DNA from: JAXLVB01 sp046329195 | GTDB taxonomy: Bacteria; Bacteroidota; Bacteroidia; Cytophagales; Spirosomataceae | Length of the DNA: 64,000 bases | Direction of reading: 5' to 3' | Assembly: GCA_046329195.1 (NCBI GenBank) | Contig: JAXLVB010000002.1 | Coordinates: 2,604,001-2,668,000, forward strand | Part shown: positions 35,113 through 43,961 of the stretch, piece after piece | How positions within the stretch are numbered: position 1 is the stretch's first letter | How the letters are laid out: each line of letters begins with the position of its first letter | Program-made: the position numbers and the translations under genes | The notes under the pieces: generated by a model | Seen by the model: only the letters and a program-made list of their open reading frames with translations | Told to the model about the DNA's origin: nothing | Databases searched by the model: none

Positions 35113-36867
35113 TTATTTCAAGCCCAAATCTTCTTGAATGGCCGACACTTTTGCTTTCAAAGCGGCCAAGGTAGCATCAAAGTCTTCTGGTTTATTCAGT
35201 GGCGCATTTACCGATACATAAAACTTAATCTTTGGCTCTGTACCACTTGGGCGAGCCGATACTTTGCTGCCATCTTCCAGAATTAACTGAATCACATTCG
35301 ACGACTCGATGCCCATACCTACCAGAATCGGGGTGACTTCGCCCGTGCGAAGGTCTTTTGACGTCATATTCTTGTAGTCCAACACCGTAATAGGTGTAGA
35401 ACCCGCTACCGAAGCAGGTACGTTGTTACGCAAATCGGTCATCATTTGCTGAATCTCTTCGGCGCCTGATTTTCCTTTTTTGGTTAACGAAATCAGCCCT
35501 TCGTAGTAGAAGTTGTGCTTCATGTACATTTCGGTCAGGAAGTCAAACAGACTCAAGCCTTTGTCTTTGGCGTAGGCGGTCAATTCGGCAATCATGGCGC
35601 AGGAGGCCACGGCGTCTTTGTCACGCACGGCATCGCCAATGAGGTAACCATAGCTTTCTTCGCCACCGCCGATAAACTGCGCCTGCCCTTCTAACTCCCT
35701 GATTACTTGAGCAATGTATTTAAAGCCAGTCAGTGTATTATAGCACGTTACGCCATACGACTCGCACATGGCATTGATGATGTCGGTGGTTACAATGGTC
35801 TTGGCTACAAACTCTTTACCTGTTAGCTTACCAGCGTCTTTCCAAGCTTGAAGCAAGTAATAAATAATCAAACTAGCCATTTGGTTGCCGTTGAGCAGTT
35901 GCCATTCACCATGCTTATTCTTCACGGCTGAGCCTACTCGGTCGGCATCGGGGTCGGTGGCAATTACCAAATCAGCGTCTATTTCTTTCGCCAAATTCAT
36001 GGCTAAGGTCATGGCTTCTTGCTCCTCGGGGTTCGGATACACTACCGTCGGGAAGTTGCCGTTGGGTGTGGCTTGGGCTTCTACAATGGTAACGTTTTCA
36101 AAACCTAAATTCTTCAGCGCCTGCGGCACCAAGGTAATACCCGTACCATGAATCGGCGTATAGACAATACTCAGGTCTTTCTGGCGCTTAATCACATCAG
36201 GATTGATGCTGTTGTTATCAATCGTCTTGAGGTATTCGGCATCTACTTCTTCGCCAATGAGGGTGATTAGGTCAGAATTTCCCTCAAACTTGATGTCATC
36301 AACCGACTGGATTTTGTTGACTTCGTTCACGATGTTTTTATCGTGTGGAGCCACCACCTGCGAGCCGTCGGTCCAATAGGCTTTGTAGCCGTTATACTCA
36401 CGAGGGTTGTGCGATGCTGTAATGACCACCCCACTCTGACAGCCCAGATGGCGAATGGCAAACGACAACTCTGGCGTAGGGCGTAAGGCTTTGAACAAGA
36501 GCACTTTAATGCCGTTGGCCGAGAAAATATCAGCCACGATACGGGCAAACTCTGGCGACATATTGCGGCTGTCATGAGCGATGGCCACACTGGTGCCTCC
36601 ATCGGGGAAATTGATATTGAGGTAATTAGCTAAACCTTGGGTAGCGGCTCCTACGGTGTAGCGGTTCATTTTGTTGGAACCTACGCCGATGATTCCTCGA
36701 AGTCCACCTGTTCCAAACTCAAGATCCTTGTAAAACGAATCGGTGAGTTCAGTTTCGTTGTTGGTATCTAATAAGGCTTGGATAGCCTGTTTGGTATCGG
36801 CATCGTAATTGCCTGCGAGCCAAGTTTTGACTCGCTGGAGGGTCATTGCATCTAATCCGGTGGACAT
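35113..36867 (-). CDS. Phospho-sugar mutase (phosphoglucomutase/phosphomannomutase)
   Basis: Interconverts hexose 1- and 6-phosphates in the cytosol. The 584 residues contain the four landmarks of the alpha-D-phosphohexomutase family: the phosphoserine loop GVVITASHNPREYNGYK near residue 150, the metal loop ATDPDADRVG near 310, the sugar-binding loop GGEESYGYLIG near 405 and the phosphate-binding RPSGTEPKIKFY near the C-terminus. Length matches PGM2-like enzymes, which use glucose-1-P and often also pentose phosphates. It ends at a strong terminator. Confidence 0.93.
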   Translation of the reverse strand: MSTGLDAMTLQRVKTWLAGNYDADTKQAIQALLDTNNETELTDSFYKDLEFGTGGLRGIIGVGSNKMNRYTVGAATQGLANYLNINFPDGGTSVAIAHDSRNMSPEFARIVADIFSANGIKVLLFKALRPTPELSFAIRHLGCQSGVVITASHNPREYNGYKAYWTDGSQVVAPHDKNIVNEVNKIQSVDDIKFEGNSDLITLIGEEVDAEYLKTIDNNSINPDVIKRQKDLSIVYTPIHGTGITLVPQALKNLGFENVTIVEAQATPNGNFPTVVYPNPEEQEAMTLAMNLAKEIDADLVIATDPDADRVGSAVKNKHGEWQLLNGNQMASLIIYYLLQAWKDAGKLTGKEFVAKTIVTTDIINAMCESYGVTCYNTLTGFKYIAQVIRELEGQAQFIGGGEESYGYLIGDAVRDKDAVASCAMIAELTAYAKDKGLSLFDFLTEMYMKHNFYYEGLISLTKKGKSGAEEIQQMMTDLRNNVPASVAGSTPITVLDYKNMTSKDLRTGEVTPILVGMGIESSNVIQLILEDGSKVSARPSGTEPKIKFYVSVNAPLNKPEDFDATLAALKAKVSAIQEDLGLK

Positions 36868-36991
36868 GATTGGTAAAGGTTGAGAGTTTACAGGGTCAAA
36901 TTACTACAAATTTCTACGAATCTGCAAACGTTGTTTCGGGTATGGTTATCCTGTTAAAAACTTTGTAATTTTGAGAACAATATCATTCATA

Positions 36992-37323
36992 ATGAAACAA
37001 ATCACCCTACAAATACCTGACCAAGAATACGCTTTTGTGATGAAGCTTGTCAAACAGCTTATTGTGCTGGTCGTTGTTTATTTCTTGTCCAAAGCATACC
37101 TGACCAAGAATACGCTTTTGTGATGAAGCTTGTCAAACAGCTTCGATTTGTGAAAGTTACGGAAGAGTCATCCCTTGAAGGTCAACTCACGCCTTCGCAG
37201 TGCAAGACTTGGAAAAATATCAAGACGGGGTTTGAAGAGTTGAAAATGATAGAAGAAGGAAAATTAAAAGGACAATCTGCAGAAAAGTTCTTACAAGAAC
37301 TTAAAGAGGAAGGGTACTTATAA
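36992..37323 (+). pseudogene. RelB-type antitoxin gene disrupted by an 83-bp duplication
   Basis: The original start (ATG 36992) reads MKQITLQIPDQEYAFVMKLV, a common opening of small antitoxins. A 48-bp segment (37013-37060) is repeated at 37096-37143 with 35 bp between. Because the 83-bp offset is not a multiple of three, the first frame now stops at 37121. The second copy can restart at GTG 37120 or ATG 37123 and runs to 37323 (KLVKQLRFVKVTEESSLEGQ ... EEGYL). Removing the duplication restores an 82-residue antitoxin. The stop overlaps the toxin ATG (TAATG). Confidence 0.75.
37013..37143 (+). repeat. 48-bp direct repeat inside the antitoxin gene
   Basis: Copies at 37013-37060 and 37096-37143 are identical, beginning ATACCTGACCAAGAATACG. 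The 35 bases between them (ATTGTGCTGGTCG...) do not match the surrounding gene. Confidence 0.95.
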
Positions 37324-37649
37324 TGCAAGTTATTGTTGCTCCTCATTTTAGTCGTGAAGCCAAACGGTTATTGAAAAAGTATCCTTCTTTGGCTCAGGAA
37401 ATAGCTGATTTAATACAAGAATTAGCAGAAAATCCTGTACAAGGTACATCTATTGGCAGAGACTGCTACAAAATCCGCATCGCCATCAAGAGCAAAGGAA
37501 AAGGCAAAAGCGTGGTGGCAGAATCGCTACTTGTGTTAAAATCACCACCGAAACTGTCACCTTAGTATCTATTTTACGACGAATCTGAGCAAGAAGATAT
37601 TCCTCAACAACAATTGATTGCGCTTTTGCAAGAGAATAATCTTTTGTAA
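37323..37649 (+). pseudogene. RelE/ParE-type toxin gene with frameshifts
   Basis: The first 55-60 codons are intact: VIVAPHFSREAKRLLKKYPS, ADLIQELAENPVQGT, then GRDCYKIRIAIKSKGKGKS, which is typical of RelE-family mRNA interferases. A net frame change right after GKGKS diverts the frame to a stop at 37565. The expected tail can be read in other frames: GGRIATCVKITTETVTLVSI, then after an extra T, YDESEQEDIPQQQLIALLQE to a stop at 37649. At least two indels are needed, so the toxin is probably inactive, in line with its broken antitoxin. Confidence 0.75.
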
Positions 37650-37662
37650 AAACTTCATTCTA

Positions 37663-37716
37663 AAATCCACCCTCAACCCTTACAGGACTCAGACCTATGA
37701 GGGTTGAGGATGGATT
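37663..37716 (-). terminator. Long hairpin terminator after the 123-residue exported protein gene
   Basis: A roughly 17-bp stem (AAATCCACCCTCAACCC with AGGGTTGAGGATGGATTT, one mismatch) lies 4 bases beyond the stop of the minus-strand gene, followed on that strand by TTTTAG. It also follows the toxin pseudogene. Confidence 0.75.
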
Positions 37717-37719
37717 TAT

Positions 37720-38091
37720 CTACAATTTCTTCACAATCTCCAAATACGTATTATTGGCCTTGACGATCGTGTTTTTGAGGTCGGGTTCTGGTTTTTTCAT
37801 ACCTACAGCAGCGTTAACACCTGCGCTTTCGGCGTAGAGGCGTCGGGTGAGGGCTTTGATTGCCACACTCATAGTTGCATTGGGTGGTGTGGCGTTCATC
37901 AGCACTTTTGCTTTGGCCAGCAAGTCGGCGGCGTTGTCTCGGGCAGGTTGGAAGTCATTGCGGTCGGCTGCGGCAGCCATTTTGGTGATGAGTTGCTTAT
38001 AGTCGTCCAGTTCTTTCCAATTAGTACTGCTTTGACAAAAGGCAACCAACGATACACACATCAAGGCTAGTACAAATAAAGACTTTTTCAT
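37720..38091 (-). CDS. Small exported protein of unknown function
   Basis: The ATG at 38091 gives 123 residues with a clear signal peptide (MKKSLFVLALMCVSLVAFCQ); the ORF extends further upstream, but that part is not needed. The mature part is helical (YKQLITKMAAAADRNDFQPA, DLLAKAKVLMN, IKALTRRLYAESAGVNAAV), without cysteines. It looks like a small periplasmic helical-bundle protein. No family recognised. Confidence 0.75.
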   Translation of the reverse strand: MKKSLFVLALMCVSLVAFCQSSTNWKELDDYKQLITKMAAAADRNDFQPARDNAADLLAKAKVLMNATPPNATMSVAIKALTRRLYAESAGVNAAVGMKKPEPDLKNTIVKANNTYLEIVKKL

Positions 38092-38145
38092 AAGGGCTTG
38101 GTTTTGAATGAAATTTAAAAATTTTGATTCAAAACTAAGGCGCAC

Positions 38146-38533
38146 TTGTCAACTATACATTTCAGATGAAGTCAATCTGGATAAAGCCTTAGCGAGCCGA
38201 TGTTTTAAGCGAGTGAAGCCTTTTTAGTATTGGTACTTTAGGTTGATTAGGCTTTTGTTGATATATCAATGGCGTTATTCGAGTAAGGTTGGGGCAGTAC
38301 AGCCAATGGCAACAGTAATTTTAGGGATGAGTTACTCACCACTTTTTCCTTCCTTCCTTTGGTTATCATTATTTTGGCCATCAAGATATTGAACGGAAGT
38401 CAAGAAACATTGAGGAAAGAAATCGTTTAATCTTTATTTGAAAAAGTTAAACAAACTAACATACGTTTTGTTATTGATAAGGTAATTCAATACTTCATTA
38501 GTTGTTCTACACACATCAACAAACAAAACAAAA
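38146..38533. other. Gap with a possible gene relic and fasciclin-gene promoter
   Basis: About 38292-38430 on the plus strand contains an open stretch reading NFRDELLTTFSFLPLVIIIL, then AIKILNGSQETLRKEIV and a stop. It has one membrane-like segment and no credible start, perhaps the tail of a lost membrane-protein gene. Just after, TTG and TTATTTG separated by 21 bases (38412-38442) resemble promoter elements for the fasciclin gene. Confidence 0.3.
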
Positions 38534-39496
38534 ATGAAAACAAAACAAATAGTAATGAAAGCCAGATTAGTTGCAACGATGGCTATGTTACTGGGTTTAG
38601 TAGTAACGGGATGTAAAAAAGATGAACCTGTTTCTAATACAGTAACGGACATCGTTCTTGCAAACAACGATTTCACCATTTTGCGTGCAGCCGTGACCCG
38701 TGCAGGTTTGGCAGATGCACTCAGAGGAGGTACTCTAACCGTTTTTGCTCCTAACGATGCAGCTTTTACTGCATCTGGTTTAGACTTAGCCACAGTCAAC
38801 TCACTAGATGTAAATACATTGAAGGCTGTTTTGCAGTATCATGTATTGGGTTCGACAATCAACGCAAGTGCAATTGCTACTGCTAATAATACCGAAGTGA
38901 CAACGCTTAGTGGAGCCAAAGCGTTTGTTACCAAAAATGCGGCGGGTGTATCTATCAATGGTGCACAGGTTATATCTGCTGATGTACCTGCTGATAATGG
39001 TGTGATTCATGTTATTAATCGGGTGATTTTACCGCCAGCAGGCACATTGCTTCAAGTGGCTCAAGGTAATGCCAATTTAACCTTCTTAGTAGCTGCCTTA
39101 AATCGTGTAATTCAGGCCAATCCAACCGTAGGTGCTACTGTAACTGCTGTTTTAACTGGCTCATCGCCCTATACTGTGTTCGCCCCAACCAACGCTGCCT
39201 TTCAGGCTACACCTTTTAATAGTATTGCGACTATCAATGCCGCCACAGGTACTAACCTTACTACACTAACCAACGTACTATTAGCGCACGTAGTAGGTGG
39301 TCGTGTTTTTTCGACCAATTTGTCCTCTGGTACAGTTACTACGGCTGGTACTGCACCTATCACAGTAACCATTGGTACAACTGGTGTACAAGTAAGAGGT
39401 ACGGGCAATGGCACTACCAACGCCAATGTAACACAGGCAAATGTAGTAGCTACTAACGGTGTTGTGCATGTCGTTGATAGAGTTATCTTGCCATAA
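38534..39496 (+). CDS. Fasciclin (FAS1) domain lipoprotein, two domains
   Basis: Surface lipoprotein of 320 residues. The signal peptide ends in LLGLVVTGCKKDE with a good lipobox. Two FAS1 domains follow (about 38-165 and 170-320), each with the TVFAPNDAAFTA / TVFAPTNAAFQA H1 motif and a closing VHVIDR-type H2 motif (GVIHVINRVILP, GVVHVVDRVILP). FAS1 domains mediate adhesion; the ligand is unknown. The sequence is rich in Thr, Ala and Val. A strong terminator follows. Confidence 0.94.
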   Translation: MKTKQIVMKARLVATMAMLLGLVVTGCKKDEPVSNTVTDIVLANNDFTILRAAVTRAGLADALRGGTLTVFAPNDAAFTASGLDLATVNSLDVNTLKAVLQYHVLGSTINASAIATANNTEVTTLSGAKAFVTKNAAGVSINGAQVISADVPADNGVIHVINRVILPPAGTLLQVAQGNANLTFLVAALNRVIQANPTVGATVTAVLTGSSPYTVFAPTNAAFQATPFNSIATINAATGTNLTTLTNVLLAHVVGGRVFSTNLSSGTVTTAGTAPITVTIGTTGVQVRGTGNGTTNANVTQANVVATNGVVHVVDRVILP

Positions 39497-39548
39497 AGTA
39501 TCTCTACGTAACAATAGCAATAAGAGTTTTTCTATCAGACCTTATACT

Positions 39549-39580
39549 AAAGGCTGTCCGAAATTTCGGGCAGCCTTTTT
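39549..39580. terminator. Bidirectional terminator between fasciclin and helicase genes
   Basis: A stem AAAGGCTGxCCGAAA/TTTCGGxCAGCCTTT followed by TTTT on the plus strand and by TTTAGT on the minus strand lies between convergent genes. Confidence 0.85.
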
Positions 39581-39596
39581 GATGCCCCATCAACAA

Positions 39597-41492
39597 CTAC
39601 TCCATAAACTCCCAAGCACTAGCATAACCTCCCAATTTTTCGGTGTAGTCAATGAAATTGGCGTAGAATGGATGCTGCCCTAAGGTAGCACTATCGCCCA
39701 CCACCACGAGTTTTTTCTTAGCCCGAGTCATGGCCACATTCATGCGCCGAATATCTGACAAAAAGCCGATTTCGCCTCGGTCATTGCTGCGGGTGAGGCT
39801 GATATAGACAATGTCTCGCTCCTGCCCTTGAAAACTATCAATGGTATTGACCGAAATGCGGTGTTGTATGGCTTGCAACTCGTCGCTGTGTTCGAGCTGC
39901 TCTTGCAGAAGAATAATTTGCTGTTTGTAGGGCGAAATAACGGCTATATTGGGAAAATCATTCTTTGTAAAATTTATTTGTAACTCACTGATCAACAACC
40001 TGATATGCTTAAATAAAAAAGCTGCCTCATCGGGATTAGTACTACTGGTACCTTCGAGTTTTTCGTCGAAACTACAGCCAGCAGTATCAATAAAAAGTAG
40101 TGGTGCATCAGAAGAGAAGAGGCGAGCGTTCGCTACCGAGTGGTGCGCTTTGAGTTTGTTCTCATAAAACACCGAAGACGAATAGCCCATAATGGTTTGG
40201 TTCATACGGTACTGTTCTTCCAACAAAGTGACTGCTTCTGGATGCAAAGCTATGCACTTTTCGAGCAAGGTTTGGTTAAGCCCCTGTGCAGCAGCCTCGC
40301 TAGACTTAATGGTAGGTGGCAACTGGCAATGGTCACCAGCCAGCACTACCTTTTGTGCCTTCAGTATCGGAATCCAACAGGCAGGTTCGAGGGCCTGGCC
40401 TGCTTCGTCTATGACCACCGTTTGGCAGATTAAATTCCTGACAGTGTAGTGATTAGCACCTACCAGTGTAGCCGTAATGATTTGTGCTTTGTTCACTAAA
40501 TCATCAATGATGTATTGTTCGGTGGTGGCTACGTCTTTCATGATGCGATGGGCTTCGTCAAACAAGGCTTTGCGTTGGTCACGTTCGGCTTTACCAAAAC
40601 TACGCTTGTATTTGTGCGCCATGTTTTTGAACTCCTGCGCCTGCTTTTTCAGCCGCTTGGTCTCTTTCATGTACTCATGCTCAGCCATTTTAGCCTCCAA
40701 GGTCAGCGACTGCAACCGCTCCAAAACTCGTGCTGGATTGCCCACCCGAAGCACGTTAAGTCCTTCTTCCGAGAGTTTGTCACTCAATAAATCTACAGCC
40801 GTATTGCTGGGTGCTACCACCAATATTCGCTGATTTTGTTGCTTGATTAAGGCTTTGATGGCTTGTATCAAGGTAGTGGTTTTACCTGTACCCGGCGGGC
40901 CATGCACGATGGCTAATTCATTGGCTGATAGTATTTTATCAACTGCTCTCGCTTGCGATTGATTGAGTTTCGTGGCTGGATAGGAAGTAGTAAGCGTCTG
41001 AAAAGTAGGGCTTTTGGCACCCGTCAATAGCTGAATCAGTGTACTTTTTTCGCCTAACTCCGATGCTTTTTTGAGTGCATCTTGCATTTCATCATAGCTG
41101 TTTTCATCAAACAGCAAATCAACCCCTAGCTTCCCATCTCGGCTCCAATCGGGGAGTTCATCGTCTTTGATGGTGATTTTCAGGCGGTTGCCACTTTGGT
41201 AATTGATGGTGCCCTCTATGCGGTCTTTTTGTGGGTCGTGATTGGTGAAGAATACGGCTGGCATCCCTGCCCGAAACTGATGCGGAATGTCTTGGTGGGT
41301 GGTACGCTCCAGTTCGACGGTCAAATAATCACCCCGACTCATTTCGGAGCCTCTGATAGCCACTGGGTACCACGTCAACCCATTGGCACGCCGCTCTGTT
41401 ACCGACGAAACCTCCGTTAGTTTTTTATATTGTTCACGGTCTTCGTTCCGTTCAATTTTCAGCAGTTCGAGGAGTTTTTTGAAATAATCCAT
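39597..41492 (-). CDS. SF1 (Upf1/IGHMBP2-like) helicase
   Basis: DNA/RNA helicase of 631 residues; the ATG at 41492 begins MDYFKKLLELLKIERNEDRE. An N-terminal beta-barrel region precedes the two RecA-like domains. Motifs: Q-like NQSQARAVDKIL, Walker A VHGPPGTGKTTTLIQAI near residue 200, Walker B TVVIDEAGQALEPA near 365, motif III AGDHCQLPPTI, motif V/VI TIDSFQGQERDIVYISLTRS and MNVAMTRAKKKLVVVGD. A coiled-coil-like insertion (ETKRLKKQAQEFKNMAHKYK) lies in domain 1B, as in IGHMBP2. It is an isolated gene; no nuclease or methylase that would mark a defence operon is adjacent. Confidence 0.92.
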   Translation of the reverse strand: MDYFKKLLELLKIERNEDREQYKKLTEVSSVTERRANGLTWYPVAIRGSEMSRGDYLTVELERTTHQDIPHQFRAGMPAVFFTNHDPQKDRIEGTINYQSGNRLKITIKDDELPDWSRDGKLGVDLLFDENSYDEMQDALKKASELGEKSTLIQLLTGAKSPTFQTLTTSYPATKLNQSQARAVDKILSANELAIVHGPPGTGKTTTLIQAIKALIKQQNQRILVVAPSNTAVDLLSDKLSEEGLNVLRVGNPARVLERLQSLTLEAKMAEHEYMKETKRLKKQAQEFKNMAHKYKRSFGKAERDQRKALFDEAHRIMKDVATTEQYIIDDLVNKAQIITATLVGANHYTVRNLICQTVVIDEAGQALEPACWIPILKAQKVVLAGDHCQLPPTIKSSEAAAQGLNQTLLEKCIALHPEAVTLLEEQYRMNQTIMGYSSSVFYENKLKAHHSVANARLFSSDAPLLFIDTAGCSFDEKLEGTSSTNPDEAAFLFKHIRLLISELQINFTKNDFPNIAVISPYKQQIILLQEQLEHSDELQAIQHRISVNTIDSFQGQERDIVYISLTRSNDRGEIGFLSDIRRMNVAMTRAKKKLVVVGDSATLGQHPFYANFIDYTEKLGGYASAWEFME

Positions 41493-41764
41493 GCACAAAG
41501 GTAGGGCGAATTAGGGAAAAGGTGGAGAATCTGAAACTTTGAATGTATTTTGTCCAATCGGTTCTGCACAACAGACCGTGCCGAACCGAGACGCAATCCA
41601 CGAAGATGAATGGGGAAAAACCTATTCTGTGTAATTTGTCCTTCGGACAAGTTGAAAACTTAACTCACAACGTTAGCCTCATAGGCTTTCCAAGGATATA
41701 GGAATGCTGTGCTTTACTTAGCTATTGGAAATGAATTTGTAAAGAAGAATAGAAGATTTTAAAC
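41493..41764. other. Gap between helicase and DUF433 genes
   Basis: No gene seen; a short perfect hairpin TTGTCC-TTC-GGACAA lies at 41636-41650. Confidence 0.3.
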
Positions 41765-42010
41765 TTAGGCCTCTTTTTCAAGAGGGATAATACGGTCATT
41801 GAGCATAGTAGCAGAAAAAGCCAAGGCTTGTAGTACGTCTTCGTGTTGTACCCAATGAAATTCTTTTAAAAATGCTTCAATAGTCATCCCACCTGCTAAG
41901 TATGCCAACACAGAACTTACAGGGATGCGTGTGCCTTTGATACGAGGTTTTCCCATACAAATATCTTGGCTGACCACCACACGTGGATAATTTGGAAAGG
42001 CGTATTCCAT
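41765..42010 (-). CDS. DUF433 domain protein (antitoxin-like)
   Basis: The ATG at 42010 gives 81 residues: VVVSQDICMGKPRIKGTRIP, then VLAYLAGGMTIEAFLKEFHW, a typical DUF433 domain with a winged-helix-like fold. DUF433 proteins are often antitoxins beside a DUF5615 (PIN-like) toxin, but none is found beside this one. It may be an orphan antitoxin or simply a DNA-binding protein. The C-terminus (NDRIIPLEKEA) is complete. Confidence 0.85.
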   Translation of the reverse strand: MEYAFPNYPRVVVSQDICMGKPRIKGTRIPVSSVLAYLAGGMTIEAFLKEFHWVQHEDVLQALAFSATMLNDRIIPLEKEA

Positions 42011-42287
42011 TTGTTTTTTAACCAAAGATAAACTTTTATTACTAGCAAAACAACAGCAGCGTATTTTTTCAATAGCTCCAAAATTACATTTAACACTTGA
42101 CTATCAGATAATTACAAAACACTAATATCGTTTATCGAATAGCTTCAAAAATACTTATTCTACCTTCGTTTTAAACAGAATAAAAAATGCGTGCAAACAC
42201 TAGAAATTTGAAAAGAACACACTAAGCTAATTTTCAAAGCATTTGTTTTTCTATTGATTGCTTGCGCATATTCTCATTGTCGTTTTG
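42011..42287. other. AT-rich gap between DUF433 and higA
   Basis: No gene or clear signal; very AT-rich sequence without a repeat or terminator that I can support. Confidence 0.3.
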
Positions 42288-42683
42288 TTAATGCGCTAAA
42301 AGAATTTCAGCAGAAATTCCCAAATTCTTATGAAGCTCTCTTATCATTCTGAGTGTAAGACTCCTTTTTTTGTTCAATACCTCTGATACCCTATTTTCTC
42401 CACCAAAATACTTGGCTACTTCTTTTTGCGAAAGATTAAGCATGGCCATCCTTTCTTTAATGGCTTCGATTGGGTCGGGCTTGGGGATTGGGTAGTGCTT
42501 TTTCTCATACTCACAAGCCAAAATAGTTACTGCCTCTAATATATCTAAGGCCTTGGCTCTCTCCTTTGGATCTTCAATAAGGTCTGCATCAACCAGCAGG
42601 TCGATAATTTCAGATGCCTTTTGAAATTGCTCCTCATTGGTAATTGGCTCAATTTTGATAGTATCTATATTGATTGTTTTCAT
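42288..42683 (-). CDS. higA: HigA-type antitoxin
   Basis: Antitoxin and repressor of a type II toxin-antitoxin pair, 131 residues. The N-terminal half (IEPITNEEQFQKASEIIDLL) is the HigA lead domain found in long HigA proteins. The C-terminal half is a helix-turn-helix (MLNLSQKEVAKYFGGENRVS, EVLNKKRSLTLRMIREL). It begins 17 bases after the higB stop, the usual toxin-first order of hig operons. Both genes look intact, so the system could be functional. Confidence 0.88.
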   Translation of the reverse strand: MKTINIDTIKIEPITNEEQFQKASEIIDLLVDADLIEDPKERAKALDILEAVTILACEYEKKHYPIPKPDPIEAIKERMAMLNLSQKEVAKYFGGENRVSEVLNKKRSLTLRMIRELHKNLGISAEILLAH

Positions 42684-42700
42684 GGTGTCAAAATAACAAA

Positions 42701-42997
42701 TTAAATGTTGGCAATGTCCTGAATCTTATCGTATTCCTTGTGTGTACCAATGAATCTAACAAACACAAACTTTCTTTCATACTCAAATTTAGCAATGAGT
42801 CTATACTTGTTGTGTGCGATGTTAAACACAACACGCCCATTGCCAACCTTATCAGCCTCATTAAAATAGGCAATTACTTGATTGGGGTTTTCAAAGTCCA
42901 TATTTTCAACCGTATCGTACCAAAACTCTAACGATGCTTGAGCATCTTGATGCTGTTCCCAGAAAGTTCTTAATGTACCCCGTGAAAATATCCTCAT
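42701..42997 (-). CDS. higB: HigB-type toxin (mRNA interferase)
   Basis: Predicted ribosome-dependent mRNA endonuclease of the HigB family. The ATG at 42997 gives 98 residues: MRIFSRGTLRTFWEQHQDA, VVFNIAHNKYRLIAKFEYER, VFVRFIGTHKEYDKI. The NKYRLI and FIGTHKEYDK segments are the family's hallmark catalytic region. The longer ORF to 43054 runs into the intergenic region and is not needed. It forms a pair with the downstream HigA. Confidence 0.9.
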   Translation of the reverse strand: MRIFSRGTLRTFWEQHQDAQASLEFWYDTVENMDFENPNQVIAYFNEADKVGNGRVVFNIAHNKYRLIAKFEYERKFVFVRFIGTHKEYDKIQDIANI

Positions 42998-43117
42998 AAC
43001 ACTACAAATATAAACAAAATTCCCACAGTGGGAAGTATAAGGTACCGGCGACACAAGCCCCCTCGCTTATACTCTAGCAGTCGCAAGTTGTATCACTCCT
43101 CGACGTTTGGATATTCC

Positions 43118-43933
43118 TTACCGCATCCCCTCCAACATCCCCCTCACCAAATTAGCGGAGTTAGTGGCGGCTACGGTGGTGAAGTTCAGCATGGTTTTGC
43201 GGGCGTGTTTGTCGGCTTTGTCGCTCATGCTACGGATAACTAAGCAAGGTACTTGCAACTGATAACACACTTGCGCTACGGTAGCCCCTTCCATTTCGGT
43301 GGCAGCGGCGTTGAAGTCATTGCGGAGTTGCTTGACTTTTTTCTTCGAACTAATGAATTGGTCGCCCGTTACAACTAATCCCGTCTCTACTTTGGGAGCA
43401 GGACATTCTTCACACATTTTCAGGAAAGTGATATTTTGTGCTGCTTTTTGAGCTTTCGCAATTAATTGAGTATCTCCTTGAAAATCAGCAGGATTGAGTT
43501 GTTTACTAATCGGATTTCGAGTTTGCCGAGAGGGCTGTAAATCACTCCGAACGGTAAAATAATCGTGATAAGTAGTTCGCTCGGCAATGACCATGTCGCC
43601 AGGCTGGAGGTCTTCACGGATGGCCCCAGCAATACCTGTAAAAATGACTTGCTTCGGCTCAAATCGCTCAATCACTAAGGCCGTGGTCATGGCAGCGTTG
43701 GCTTTACCGATGCCGGTTTCGGCCACTACTACGTTTTGTCCGTTGAGTTGTCCCGTCATAAATGTCAAACCCCGAAACCGAACTTCTTGGCGGTTTTGAA
43801 GGGAATCTTGCAGGAGTTTCACTTCTTTATCAAACGCTCCTAAAATCGCCGTAATGGACTGTGCTGTGGCTATTTGTTGATTGATCAATAGGACGCTTAG
43901 CAGCCCTATTAGCTTCGTAAGTTTCTTGTTCAC
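43118..43933 (-). CDS. Exported 5'-methylthioadenosine/S-adenosylhomocysteine nucleosidase-like protein
   Basis: Nucleosidase of the PNP/UDP family that should split adenine from MTA or SAH. The domain has ILGAFDKEVKLLQDSL (MTAN opening), GIGKANAAMTTALVIERFEP, FTGIAGAI, ATEMEGATVAQVCYQ (ribose-binding Met-Glu) and IRSMSDKADKHA (catalytic Asp). Unlike cytosolic MTAN, it has a hydrophobic signal-like segment (KLIGLLSVLLINQQIATAQ) in front. I use the GTG at 43933; ATGs further up would overlap the PQQ-like gene by up to 150 bases. The start is uncertain. It probably acts in the periplasm. Confidence 0.82.
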   Translation of the reverse strand: MNKKLTKLIGLLSVLLINQQIATAQSITAILGAFDKEVKLLQDSLQNRQEVRFRGLTFMTGQLNGQNVVVAETGIGKANAAMTTALVIERFEPKQVIFTGIAGAIREDLQPGDMVIAERTTYHDYFTVRSDLQPSRQTRNPISKQLNPADFQGDTQLIAKAQKAAQNITFLKMCEECPAPKVETGLVVTGDQFISSKKKVKQLRNDFNAAATEMEGATVAQVCYQLQVPCLVIRSMSDKADKHARKTMLNFTTVAATNSANLVRGMLEGMR

Positions 43934-43961
43934 AGGCAATTGATTAATGATACGTCGTGGT

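Noticed and set aside
39597..41492. Anti-phage defence island around the SF1 helicase
   Set aside because: No nuclease, methylase or other defence gene is adjacent; the fasciclin gene and the DUF433 gene do not support it.
41765..42997. DUF433 as third gene of the higBA operon
   Set aside because: A 277-base AT-rich gap separates it from higA, so a shared operon is not supported.
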